Assembly: GCA_012515515.1 (NCBI GenBank)
Contig: JAAYYE010000003.1
Span: 1 to 25,224, forward strand
Length of the DNA stretch: 25,224 nucleotides
Source: Minisyncoccota bacterium
GTDB taxonomy: Bacteria; Patescibacteria; Microgenomatia; UBA1400; PJMF01
Reading direction: 5' to 3'
Shown: positions 7,650-15,241 of the stretch, one piece after another
How positions within the stretch are numbered: the stretch's first letter is position 1
Layout of the letters: every line of letters starts with the position of its first letter
Program-made: the position numbers and the translations under genes
Notes under the pieces: generated by a model
The model's database searches: none
Told to the model about the DNA's origin: nothing
The model's input: the letters and a program-made list of their open reading frames with translations, nothing else

Positions 7650-9399
7650 ACTGGTAAAAATTTAAAAATTGCTCAATTAAATTTTGATAACGAAGCGCAT
7701 TATGCGCTTGACCCAATAAAAATTGCTCAGTCTGTAATTTCCCAAAATAACTTAATAAATATTGATGATATTTAAGCAAATACGAATTTGTTTCCAACGC
7801 TGTTAATTCTGCCAATTGCTCTTTGTCATAAATTAAATTTAATTTTCTCGATAGATAATCAGCTAGATTAAAAATTTGCACCTGACCATTTTTTTGATAA
7901 ATTAACAACTGGGCTAAGGCTAATTTATTTAAATCATTGGCACTAAATTGCCAAGTATAATGAGCACTTTCTGGTTGGGCTAAATAATATAAATGCCAGT
8001 CGTTTTGCACATTTAATAAATTTTTTTCTCTACTTTCAACTAATTTTAATTCGCTTTTTTCTTCTCCAGAAAACAATTTAACATCTAGTGGCTCTCCACT
8101 AATTAATAAAAAATAACTCAAATCTGTTTGACTGGCGTTAAACAAACGAAGTGATTTAATTGGAGTTAGTTCATGATCTAAAGTCGTCGGTCCACTGATA
8201 GGATCATTAATTAAATAATCATTAATTTGCCCATCTTGGTTTTTTTCACTATCATTAATCCCGCTAATTAAGACAAAATGATCACCCAAATCTGCTATAA
8301 CCGGCTGATTAGCAAGCAATTGTTGAAGAATTATCTCAGCCTGATAATTAGCATAAGTAAATTCTAAACTAGCTTTATTATCGGCGCTTGATTGAGCTAA
8401 TAATAAACTTAAACGAGCAATCGCCAGCCAATTGACCAATGCCACACCCAAGTAGCCATCTCCTTCATTCTTTAACCATAAATTTAAAGTTTCTGGATTA
8501 ATTTTTTGACCTCGCAACTCACTTGGCCAATTGTCGTCATTGGGAAAACTGTCTTGACCATAATAATTTAAAAGCATGGCCGCAGACGTTAAGGCACAAG
8601 CACTACTAGCCATAGTGAGAGGTGGATCAAAAAATTCTTGAGAATGATCGTAAATTAATGAACCCCAACTCGTATCTAATTGAGAAAAATAAGGAACACT
8701 TAATTGTGGAAAAAAGCTTAAATAAAAATTATCATAAATGACTGCTGACTCATCATGTTGCCCCTTAGTTAAATAAAATAATGGTCTGCCTGGTTCTAAA
8801 AAATCTGGCCAAAAACCTTTATCATTTTTACTTGAGTGAAACAACTGATCATTGATATAGAGCTCAAAATCTGGTTTTTGATAAAGCAAACGCATGTGAT
8901 ATGTGGCTCCTGGCTCAAGCGGACAAGATATTCTACTTTTGTGAGTTAAATAATGATTTTGAAAGTTTTCAATACAAAGCACTTGATCACTAAAATGAAA
9001 ACTTAAATAACTCAACAAGACTTTACCTTTACTATTTTTATGATGATCAAATATCACGCCAAAATTTTTATCGGCAGAATCGAGAGGTATAAAATCAAAA
9101 GTAAATTGGTAATTGCCAGTTACCGGCCATAAAGCAGGCTTAAAAGTAATCGCGCTGATGTAACTAGAGATTGCAGGGGGCGGTTGCAGGTCACCCTGCA
9201 ACCGCCCCCCAATCACCTGCCAATCATTCAAATCACCCAAAACTAACTCCCAATTTTCCGCAGCCAAAGACCCATCAGCAAAAGTTAAAAATTGACCTGA
9301 TGACTGTGCCCGTACGCGACTAACGGAAGCTGCAAAAATCAATACAAAAACGATGATTTTGCCACAAAGTAGTTTGAGTTTTTGAATAATTAATAGCAT
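7645..9399 (-). CDS. secreted LamG-like/C39-type cysteine peptidase-like protein
   Basis: The N-terminus is a Sec signal peptide (KLKLLCGKIIVFVLIFAASV then VRA|QSS, cut near residue 31), so the protein is exported. Residues about 35-230 look like a concanavalin/laminin-G-type beta-sandwich (ELYINDQLFHSS near 180-190). Residues about 234-420 match the Peptidase_C39_2 fold: Q240, C268 in SACALTSAAMLLNYYG, H374 in GDHFVLISGIND and D399 in YLINDPISG form a complete Gln-Cys-His-Asp set. An EF-hand-like acidic loop (DSEKNQDGQIND, 383-394) sits between His and Asp. The last ~165 residues are unrecognised. Substrate unknown; surface protein or peptide cleavage is inferred. A GC-rich palindrome lies in codons about 63-77. 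It sits between the binding-protein gene and dus in a same-strand run. Confidence 0.8.
   Translation of the reverse strand: MLLIIQKLKLLCGKIIVFVLIFAASVSRVRAQSSGQFLTFADGSLAAENWELVLGDLNDWQVIGGRLQGDLQPPPAISSYISAITFKPALWPVTGNYQFTFDFIPLDSADKNFGVIFDHHKNSKGKVLLSYLSFHFSDQVLCIENFQNHYLTHKSRISCPLEPGATYHMRLLYQKPDFELYINDQLFHSSKNDKGFWPDFLEPGRPLFYLTKGQHDESAVIYDNFYLSFFPQLSVPYFSQLDTSWGSLIYDHSQEFFDPPLTMASSACALTSAAMLLNYYGQDSFPNDDNWPSELRGQKINPETLNLWLKNEGDGYLGVALVNWLAIARLSLLLAQSSADNKASLEFTYANYQAEIILQQLLANQPVIADLGDHFVLISGINDSEKNQDGQINDYLINDPISGPTTLDHELTPIKSLRLFNASQTDLSYFLLISGEPLDVKLFSGEEKSELKLVESREKNLLNVQNDWHLYYLAQPESAHYTWQFSANDLNKLALAQLLIYQKNGQVQIFNLADYLSRKLNLIYDKEQLAELTALETNSYLLKYHQYLLSYFGKLQTEQFLLGQAHNALRYQNLIEQFLNFYQL
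9169..9214. repeat. GC-rich perfect palindrome (REP-like) inside the C39 gene
   Basis: A 15-bp perfect stem, GGGGGCGGTTGCAGG (9176-9190) and its complement (9195-9209), has a 4-nt TCAC loop. An outer GATTG/CAATC pair (9169-9173, 9210-9214) extends it with a 2-nt bulge. It is about 80% GC within AT-rich coding DNA and stays in frame. It looks like an inserted palindromic element rather than ordinary coding sequence. Confidence 0.85.
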
Positions 9400-9428
9400 A
9401 GCAACACCACTAACATGGTGACTCTGCT
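9400..9428 (-). promoter_or_regulatory. possible hairpin directly before the C39 gene start
   Basis: CACCA (9405-9409) pairs with TGGTG (9416-9420), and flanking AGCA (9400-9403) can pair with TGCT (9425-9428). On the minus strand the structure ends at the ATG of the exported peptidase. No clear Shine-Dalgarno is visible there. It could modulate translation; it has no T-run, so it is not a terminator. Confidence 0.3.
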
Positions 9429-9461
9429 ATTTGACAATTGTGGAGACAAAAATAAATTAGT

Positions 9462-10862
9462 TTAGCGAGCGATGGAAAATCTATCCAAATAGCGTAAAAA
9501 TACTGCTGGAGGATCTTCTAATAAAAACTGTTGAAATTCTTGATAAATACTTCTTCTTTCTTCCACATCTATGGTTTGTCGTCCTCTTTCTAAGAGGCTG
9601 TCAATTCTGGTATTTTTATAGTGAGTGAAATTGGTGGCTTGAGTGCTATGCCACATAAAATATTGATCTGGGTCTATAGGAATACTTTGGCCAATTAATA
9701 ATAATTGAAAATTATTGGTGTCGGGGAAATTATTAATTTTAATTTGCAAATTAATTGCTAAATTGTCACACAATTTTTTATCCTCAACGTCGCTACTTTG
9801 TTGACAAACCCTAATCGCTTCCTGGCTAAAGTTGTCCAACTCTTCTTTCATCATTTTAGCTTCTTCTTGGAAAATGGTGGTGGTCGTTAATTCAAAATTT
9901 AAAGGTTCTCTAGGCATTTCATCAATTAAGCGCTCAATCGCTCTTGTCCAATCTTTTTGATAATCTTTACCGCCTTCAAGATAGGCCCAAGAATTAGGGT
10001 TAAATGGGCTATTTGCTCGAGCTTGACCATAATTTTTTTCCAAAGCATAAGACATGGCTTGACGAATATTTTTAGTTAATTGAGGATCAGCGTTATTAAA
10101 AAATAAAGCCAGGTAACTATCATAATCCAAATCCTCAACCACCTCTAAATTCGGCCAATCACATAAGTCATGGCAACTGGCTAAATCTAACAAGACATCA
10201 ACTTCGCCTTTTTTGAAAGCTAGCACTGCCGCGTCTTCTGTTGAATAAAAACGATAAATATAGCGTTCATCGGGACCATCAATTCTTAATTCTTTTAAAT
10301 AATTGCCAAGCATTTTATAGTCAAGCATTTCGTACTGGCCGATGCCAATTAAACGAGTGGTGCTTGGTAACAAAAAATGTTTTTCAACTGTCGAGCGTAA
10401 AATACTCTCACTCACTGCCACTGGGAAAGGAGCAAAAGCTTCTGGTAATTTGAAAATCACATCATTGGGTGTTGTAACAATGGTCACGTCGGTGAAATTA
10501 TAATAAACATCTTCTGGGACCAGCTCCTTGCCGTCTTGCCAAAAGATGCCTTTTTTTAAAACGAAACGATATTGTTGATTGTCATCTTCAAGAATCCATT
10601 TTTCAGCCAACATAGCTTGGGGACTTGAATCACTCCTAATACTGGTTAGGCCAGAGCTCAACTGCTGCTTAATAATTGTTGGCAAGTTTGACAGAGTATG
10701 TTGACCGACGACAGCAATATAATGTTGTTTTTTTAAAGTAATGTTTTTTAGAAAAAAAGGCAAAAGAATAGAAAAAAAGACAATCGTCCCAATAATCGAG
10801 GCTAAAAACACCCAGCCATGACGACGAATATATGAGCTGATATACCAATAAATCTTGCGCAT
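9462..10862 (-). CDS. membrane-anchored family 5 (peptide/nickel-type) extracellular solute-binding protein
   Basis: Binds peptides or another solute outside the membrane for an ABC importer, by family analogy. A short basic N-terminus is followed by a hydrophobic helix (WVFLASIIGTIVFFSILLPF, about 18-37) with no lipobox Cys, so it is anchored by an uncleaved helix. SBP_bac_5 features include the early LAEKWILEDDNQQYRFVLKKG with WQDGKELVPEDVYYNF, and late PIDPDQYFMWHS and a QEFQQFLLEDPPAVFL segment. At 466 aa it is shorter than typical 500-600-aa members. It starts 3 nt after secG and belongs to the rny-secG cluster. No permease or ATPase genes are in the window, so a partner transporter is not shown. 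Confidence 0.85.
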   Translation of the reverse strand: MRKIYWYISSYIRRHGWVFLASIIGTIVFFSILLPFFLKNITLKKQHYIAVVGQHTLSNLPTIIKQQLSSGLTSIRSDSSPQAMLAEKWILEDDNQQYRFVLKKGIFWQDGKELVPEDVYYNFTDVTIVTTPNDVIFKLPEAFAPFPVAVSESILRSTVEKHFLLPSTTRLIGIGQYEMLDYKMLGNYLKELRIDGPDERYIYRFYSTEDAAVLAFKKGEVDVLLDLASCHDLCDWPNLEVVEDLDYDSYLALFFNNADPQLTKNIRQAMSYALEKNYGQARANSPFNPNSWAYLEGGKDYQKDWTRAIERLIDEMPREPLNFELTTTTIFQEEAKMMKEELDNFSQEAIRVCQQSSDVEDKKLCDNLAINLQIKINNFPDTNNFQLLLIGQSIPIDPDQYFMWHSTQATNFTHYKNTRIDSLLERGRQTIDVEERRSIYQEFQQFLLEDPPAVFLRYLDRFSIAR

Positions 10863-10865
10863 AAT

Positions 10866-11084
10866 TTAGTAAATCAATAACAATAAACTATTCAGCACAA
10901 AGAGAACAGCAAAAACAATGGTGGCATAAAAAAACAATTTTTCAATTCCTTTTCGCGTGTGGTAAGTTTCACCGCCGCCACCACTAAAAACATTGCTTGA
11001 TCCACTTGCACCACTCTGCAATAAAACCAAAGCAACTAAGACTAATGAGATTATTGTTTGAGTGAGTACAAAAAACTTGTTCAT
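10866..11084 (-). CDS. secG: preprotein translocase subunit SecG
   Basis: Small membrane subunit that assists SecYEG protein export. The 72-aa protein has the SecG plan: helix 1 (TIISLVLVALVLLQSG, about 10-25), a Gly/Ser-rich loop (GASGSSNVFSGGGGETYHTR) and helix 2 (FFYATIVFAVLFVLNSLLLL). The LLQSG and FSGGG-type features are diagnostic. A Shine-Dalgarno AGGA lies 5 nt before the ATG. It sits 16 nt after rny and 3 nt before the binding-protein gene, so the three are probably one operon transcribed from the rny promoter. Confidence 0.93.
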   Translation of the reverse strand: MNKFFVLTQTIISLVLVALVLLQSGASGSSNVFSGGGGETYHTRKGIEKLFFYATIVFAVLFVLNSLLLLIY

Positions 11085-11100
11085 AAATTCCTATTTTACT

Positions 11101-12696
11101 TTATTTTGTTTGCGCTTGTCCACGTGTTTCCCGAATGACTGTGACTGTCACGGTACCTGGTACAACCACTTCTTTGGCCACCCGATCTCGAACTTCATTG
11201 GCTAATAAAGTCACATCGTCGTCTTTGCTTTTTTCTGGTATTAAAATCACCCTTAATTCTCGACCAGCTTGAACCGCATAGGCATTTTTAACTTCTTTGT
11301 AAGAAGTAGCAATGGCTTCTAGCGATTCCATGCGTTTCACGTACTCTTCATGATTTTCATAACGAGCACCTGGTCTAGCTCCCGAAATAGCATCGGCGAT
11401 ATAGACTGCCACAGATTCTGGGCTAGAAAATGCCTGATCTTCGTGATGCTCAGCAATACAAGCGATAGCTGCTGGAGCAATATTAAACTTTTTGGCAATT
11501 CTAACACCTGCCTGAACGTGGTTTTCATCGGGATCTTCTGAAACTTTACCGATATCGTGCAGTAAACAACCTAATTTAACGATATTGACGTCTAAGCCTA
11601 ATTCTTGGGCGATTTTGCTACCAATTTTAGTTTCTTCAATGGTGTGTTTGATCAAGTTTTGACCGTATGAAAAGCGATATTTAAATTTTCCTAACATGGC
11701 AATTAGGCCATTAGGAATATTGTAAACACCCACCTCGTGACACAGTTTTTTACCAGCATCAAAAGTAATGCGTTCAATTTCTTCAGTCACTTTGTCTACT
11801 ATTTCTTCAATACGAGTCGGCTGAATTCTGCCGTCTTTAATTAAGCGTTCCATGGCGACCCGCGCAATTTCACGACGCACTGGATCAAAAGAAGATAATT
11901 TAATTTCTGTGTTAGAAGTGTCTAAATCAATATCAACTCCAGTTTTCAGTTCAAAAGCATGAATGTTGCGCCCGTTTTTACCAATTATTTTGCCTTTAAT
12001 ATCTTCTGAAGGGATATTAACAACTGAAACAGTATATTCGGCAACATAATCAGTTGCTCCGTGGCGCATGGCGTCAATTAAAATTTCACGAGCTTTGTCA
12101 TCAGCTTCTAATCTGGCTTGTTCTTCTTTTTCAGCAACAATTTTAGCTAAATCGTGACTTAATTTTTTCTTTAAACCATCGACTAATAAATTTTTGGCTT
12201 CTTCTTTAGAATAGCCAGATAGTTCTTCGAGCTTTTTTAGAACATTGCTCTTAGATTTCTCAATTTCGGCATTTTGTTTGAGCAGGTCTTCTTTGAGTTG
12301 ATCAATTCTTTTTTCTTTTTGTTCGATTTGATCAAAACGGAAATCCAATTTATCTAATTTGCTTTGCAGGGTGCGTTGTTGTTCGGCTAATTCGTGCTCA
12401 ATGCGACGAGATTCTTTCTCGGCTTTGGAGCGCATTTCTAAAACTTCATCTTTGGCCTCAATGATAATTTCTCTGGCTTTGGAACGTGCATCGCGCACAA
12501 TGTTTTCCGCTTCGTTTTTAGCCTGATTAACAGCTGCTTGTTTTTGTTGGAGCTGTTTTTGAGCGAGTGCTGGAGATTCTTTAGCCTTCTTAGGCTGGTT
12601 GGTCTCGGCAATTTTTACTTGTGGTTTTTTGTGCTCTATTTTTTTCTGTTCGTTGCTTGTTGCAAACAGGGTTGATAAATTACTAAAAAATGACAT
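11101..12696 (-). CDS. rny: ribonuclease Y, without an N-terminal transmembrane helix
   Basis: Endoribonuclease that initiates mRNA decay. Order of parts in 531 aa: a Lys/Gln-rich N-terminus (1-50), a long coiled coil (about 50-215), a KH RNA-binding domain with GKIIGKNG at 235-242, and an HD phosphohydrolase domain with catalytic H380-D381 in LLHDIGK plus EHHED and the diagnostic AISGARPGAR. The family in Bacillus begins with a membrane helix; here only a short MSFFSNLSTLFA segment precedes charged sequence, so the enzyme is soluble or only peripherally attached. The start has a good Shine-Dalgarno (AAAGGA, 6 nt before the ATG). Transcribed from a strong promoter about 235 nt upstream, leaving a long leader. 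Confidence 0.95.
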   Translation of the reverse strand: MSFFSNLSTLFATSNEQKKIEHKKPQVKIAETNQPKKAKESPALAQKQLQQKQAAVNQAKNEAENIVRDARSKAREIIIEAKDEVLEMRSKAEKESRRIEHELAEQQRTLQSKLDKLDFRFDQIEQKEKRIDQLKEDLLKQNAEIEKSKSNVLKKLEELSGYSKEEAKNLLVDGLKKKLSHDLAKIVAEKEEQARLEADDKAREILIDAMRHGATDYVAEYTVSVVNIPSEDIKGKIIGKNGRNIHAFELKTGVDIDLDTSNTEIKLSSFDPVRREIARVAMERLIKDGRIQPTRIEEIVDKVTEEIERITFDAGKKLCHEVGVYNIPNGLIAMLGKFKYRFSYGQNLIKHTIEETKIGSKIAQELGLDVNIVKLGCLLHDIGKVSEDPDENHVQAGVRIAKKFNIAPAAIACIAEHHEDQAFSSPESVAVYIADAISGARPGARYENHEEYVKRMESLEAIATSYKEVKNAYAVQAGRELRVILIPEKSKDDDVTLLANEVRDRVAKEVVVPGTVTVTVIRETRGQAQTK

Positions 12697-12923
12697 AGAT
12701 ATCCTTTGTTTTTAAAAAAACATCGTCGACCAGTTAAAACTTGAAAAGGATTAAAAAACCCCAGTATTATTATCGAAAAATAGTAAGAAAAATAATGCTT
12801 CTCTGTATCTTACTTGCATAAATTAATATTAGTTTCGATTATTCTCAATGTTCTAATAATACCTGATTCAAAAGTCTTATTGATCGGTCTGTTTATTTAA
12901 TAATGTTTATATTAATGACTAAT
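12697..12923 (-). promoter_or_regulatory. long 5' leader of the rny mRNA
   Basis: The predicted transcript start near 12923 gives about 227 nt of untranslated leader. It contains no ORF of note. An inverted repeat AGTAAGA (12782-12788)/TCTTACT (12808-12814) can form a 7-bp stem. This makes up most of the 315-nt gene-free gap between rny and recA; the remainder beside recA holds an AT-only AATAAAAA/TTTTTATT pair of doubtful terminator value. RNase leaders are known sites of autoregulation in other bacteria; here that is inference. Confidence 0.5.
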
Positions 12924-12929
12924 GGGGAT

Positions 12930-12958
12930 ATTATATGTCAATAAGACAATAAAGTCAA
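12930..12958 (-). promoter_or_regulatory. near-consensus sigma70-type promoter of the rny-secG cluster
   Basis: Minus-strand -35 TTGACT (12953-12958), a 17-nt spacer and -10 TATAAT (12930-12935). It matches consensus in 11 of 12 positions with ideal spacing. It is the strongest-looking promoter in the window and faces rny. Confidence 0.85.
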
Positions 12959-13011
12959 TTTATTTTTGACCAGATGAAACAATAAAAATAACTATATATC
13001 AAGCTTTTTTA

Positions 13012-14055
13012 TTACTTATTCTTCTCTGACTCTAGCCAGATTTTTTTCTCAATTTCTTTTAATAAAGCCTGATTATTTTTTAATTTTTCTTTAGTGGCTT
13101 CGCGACCTTGAGCTAAAACCTCATTATTATATTTATAAAAACTACCAGATTTATCAATAATATTTCTATCAACTGCTAAATCAATCACATCTCCAGCCCG
13201 ACAAATTCCCGCTTCGTCCATATCAAATTCTGCCACCTTAAATGGTGGAGCAATTTTATTTTTCTTAACTTTGACTCGATGCCTGGTGCCAACTACCTCA
13301 TCTCCTTCTTGAATATTGCCAATTTTTCTAATATCTAGGCGCTGGGAAGCGTAGAATTTGAGGGCATTGCCACCGGTGGTGGTTTCAGGACTACCAAACA
13401 TCACCCCAATTTTCATACGAATTTGATTGGTGAAAATCATTAAAGTTCTAGTTTTATTGAGTGCTGCCGTTAATTTACGCATGGCTTGAGACATTAAACG
13501 GGCCTGAGTGCCCATTTGATGATCGCCCATTTCTCCATCAATTTCTGACTTGGGCACCAAAGCCGCTACCGAATCCAAGACAATAATGTCGACTCCGCCC
13601 GATCTAACTAAAGTTTCAGCTATTTCTAGGGCCTGTTCGCCATAATCTGGTTGAGAAATGAGGACTTCTTCAAGATTCACCCCAATTTTTTCGGCTCGTA
13701 CTGGATCTAGCGCATGTTCAACATCAATAAAAGCCGCTGTCCCACCCTGCTTTTGCACTTCAGCAATCGCGTGCAAACACAGCGTGGTTTTTCCCGATGC
13801 TTCTGGACCATAAATCTCGACAATTCTGCCCTTGGGATAACCACCAATACCGAGTGCCATGTTTAAAGACAAAGAGCCAGTAGAAACCACTGGAACTTTG
13901 GGCATATCTTTAAGTGATTCACCCAATTTCATGATTGAACCCTTGCCAAATGCTTTTTCAATTTGCGACATGGCTATTGCCACCGCTTGAGATTTGGCAT
14001 CTTTACCACCTTGAACATTGTCAATTGATTCTTTAACTTTGCTTTTTTTTACCAT
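13012..14055 (-). CDS. recA: recombinase A
   Basis: ATP-dependent strand-exchange protein for homologous recombination. The 347-aa protein has Walker A GPEASGKTT (83-91), the VLDSVAALVP Walker B strand, the loop L1 region GDHQMGTQARLMSQAMRKL, FTNQIRMKIGVMFGSPETT leading into loop L2, and the ALKFYASQRLDIRKIG core. The C-terminus is short and Lys/Glu-rich (IEKKIWLESEKNK). Strong Shine-Dalgarno AGGAG about 8 nt before ATG. The promoter is at 14087-14115. No LexA-box-like palindrome is seen in its upstream region, so classical SOS control is not evident. Confidence 0.98.
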   Translation of the reverse strand: MVKKSKVKESIDNVQGGKDAKSQAVAIAMSQIEKAFGKGSIMKLGESLKDMPKVPVVSTGSLSLNMALGIGGYPKGRIVEIYGPEASGKTTLCLHAIAEVQKQGGTAAFIDVEHALDPVRAEKIGVNLEEVLISQPDYGEQALEIAETLVRSGGVDIIVLDSVAALVPKSEIDGEMGDHQMGTQARLMSQAMRKLTAALNKTRTLMIFTNQIRMKIGVMFGSPETTTGGNALKFYASQRLDIRKIGNIQEGDEVVGTRHRVKVKKNKIAPPFKVAEFDMDEAGICRAGDVIDLAVDRNIIDKSGSFYKYNNEVLAQGREATKEKLKNNQALLKEIEKKIWLESEKNK

Positions 14056-14086
14056 ACTGACGATCTCCTTTTTTTAATTGCTTTTA

Positions 14087-14115
14087 CTTATAGCATTATC
14101 TACAGTTTCGTGCAA
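14087..14115 (-). promoter_or_regulatory. extended -10 sigma70-type promoter of recA
   Basis: Minus-strand -35 TTGCAC (14110-14115), a 17-nt spacer and -10 TATAAG (14087-14092) preceded by TGC. The start would be near 14080, giving a leader of about 25 nt that carries the AGGAG ribosome binding site. Confidence 0.75.
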
Positions 14116-14174
14116 ATTACGCTTTTTTCTTGTTTTCTGTGTTTTTGTTTTTACATATTTTTACTATTTTTTTA

Positions 14175-14190
14175 TACTCTTCATAGAGTA
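14175..14190. repeat. 6-bp inverted repeat between recA and tRNA-Pro
   Basis: TACTCT and AGAGTA separated by TCAT, a perfect short palindrome in the divergent control region. It is a candidate operator; neither strand has a T-run after it, so it is not a terminator. A TTTACA/17/TATACT pair (14150-14178) also points toward the tRNA and overlaps it. Confidence 0.4.
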
Positions 14191-14197
14191 GTTTAAG

Positions 14198-14210
14198 ACC
14201 CTAAGTTTAC
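14198..14210. repeat. 13-bp element AAGACCCTAAGTT shared with the rpoD control region
   Basis: The identical 13-mer is found at 1201-1213, touching the rpoD -35, and here between the recA and tRNA-Pro promoters, in the same orientation relative to the minus-strand genes. It could be a regulator site. An exact 13-bp match is not statistically compelling alone in 25 kb; the matching location is what draws attention. Confidence 0.4.
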
Positions 14211-14234
14211 AGAAAAGCCTACAAGCAGTAAAAT
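14206..14234 (+). promoter_or_regulatory. promoter of tRNA-Pro
   Basis: -35 TTTACA (14206-14211), a 17-nt spacer, -10 TAAAAT (14229-14234). Transcription would start near 14241, about 5 nt before the mature tRNA end. Confidence 0.65.
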
Positions 14235-14245
14235 CAAACTGTACG

Positions 14246-14319
14246 CGGAGAGTAGTTCAGATGGCTAGAACGTACGCATGGGGTGCGTAAGGTCGCAGGT
14301 TCGAGTCCTGTCTCTCCGA
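14246..14319 (+). tRNA. tRNA-Pro(GGG)
   Basis: A 74-nt cloverleaf. The acceptor stem CGGAGAG/CTCTCCG has the bacterial proline-type C1-G72 pair and A73; D stem GTTC/GAAC; anticodon stem TACGC/GCGTA with loop ATGGGGT giving anticodon GGG at 14280-14282 and G37; variable loop of 5; T stem GCAGG/CCTGT around TTCGAGT. The 3' CCA is not encoded. It reads CCC/CCU proline codons. It is divergent from recA and ends 12 nt before the convergent protease gene. Confidence 0.96.
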
Positions 14320-14331
14320 CAAAAACCCACT

Positions 14332-15177
14332 CTATCGTCCAGAGAATATATTTTTTAATTTATTGATAAATCTTTGTGAAGCAGTATCAGTTCGGCTTTG
14401 TATATCAATTTTGGCTGGTTGATCTGAGGCTGCTGTCTCATCAGCCCCATGTCTAATATTAATTCTCTCTGGCTGTTGAGGAAAATCACTTCCTTCATTG
14501 GCATTATTGGGGGATTGTTCTCCAATTGTAATTCTTGATGTTGGTGGAAAAACAACATAAGCACTACCAGTAACATTTTCAATAAAATCATTTAAGTCTG
14601 CTTGAGTTTTTTCTACATGTGAGTCATTGAACGAATCAAACAAATAAATGCCATTTTGTGTTTGCAGGTAACCCAGATAGTGATTGCCTCTTGCTCCCCA
14701 AACAAATCTGGTTCGTCTATCTTGTCTTAATTGTTCTTTGGAAATAGCATTATCTTCTCTGTTGTTAATTCTCTGAAGGCTTATTTGAGGACCACTAGAT
14801 TGTCTTTGAGCTTGATTAGCAACACTATCCTTCTTGATTTCTTTCTGCTCTAACCCCAAATGGTTTTTGATATAGTTGTAAATATCCTGAAAAGTTAACC
14901 AACTACCATTTTGATAATCAATGCTAAGTGCTGCGTTTTCCGTAGCCCATTGCCGAAACTTTTGTACATCGGTTACCCCATCAGCGTTACTTTTCGCCTG
15001 GAGTGAGTCTTGTATGTTTAGGCACAGACAAGGACCACAATCCCAACCATTTTTCTGCTGAAAAAAATCTATTTGCCTACCTTCCAAATCAACAGCGTGA
15101 TGAACCACCCCGCTCCAAGTTATCGCATCATTCCTCTTTTCTGGATTTAGTTTTATTTTTGGTTTTTCACTCGCCAT
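14332..15177 (-). CDS. predicted papain-like cysteine protease with an Ulp1-like active-site signature
   Basis: 281 aa without signal peptide or membrane helix, so cytoplasmic. Near the N-terminus FFQQKNGWDCGPCLC (38-52) resembles the QQxNGxDCGxxxC signature of Ulp1/SENP (C48) proteases, with Q41 six residues before C47 as required for an oxyanion hole. Downstream GNHYLGYLQTQNGIYLFDS supplies H166 and D181, resembling the C48 His-Asp block. In Ulp1 the order is His-Asp-Gln-Cys; here it is Gln-Cys-His-Asp, the papain/C39 order. Residues 110-155 are a polar linker, and about 220-265 a disordered Asn/Gln/Asp-rich tail before a basic C-terminus (RFINKLKNIF). Could instead be a divergent C39-type peptidase; substrate unknown. 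The start is supported by TATAAT 6 nt upstream. Confidence 0.6.
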   Translation of the reverse strand: MASEKPKIKLNPEKRNDAITWSGVVHHAVDLEGRQIDFFQQKNGWDCGPCLCLNIQDSLQAKSNADGVTDVQKFRQWATENAALSIDYQNGSWLTFQDIYNYIKNHLGLEQKEIKKDSVANQAQRQSSGPQISLQRINNREDNAISKEQLRQDRRTRFVWGARGNHYLGYLQTQNGIYLFDSFNDSHVEKTQADLNDFIENVTGSAYVVFPPTSRITIGEQSPNNANEGSDFPQQPERINIRHGADETAASDQPAKIDIQSRTDTASQRFINKLKNIFSGR

Positions 15178-15183
15178 GGGCTC

Positions 15184-15189
15184 ATTATA
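15184..15189 (-). promoter_or_regulatory. TATAAT hexamer 6 nt before the cysteine protease gene
   Basis: Minus-strand TATAAT, with TTACCA 18 nt further upstream as a possible -35 (4 of 6). There is no Shine-Dalgarno, so the transcript is predicted to be leaderless. Confidence 0.5.
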
Positions 15190-15241
15190 ATCTAACTCAA
15201 TCTGAATTGGTAACTACACTAGGCAGTGTTTCTCCGATTTC

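Noticed and set aside
11337..11541. Overlapping frames of 63 codons on both strands
   Set aside because: Shadows of the RNase Y HD domain, whose reading frame has conserved motifs throughout this stretch.
14056..14250. LexA/SOS box upstream of recA
   Set aside because: No GAAC-N4-GTTC or CTGT-N8-ACAG type palindrome is present; the only symmetric site, TACTCT/AGAGTA, does not resemble one.
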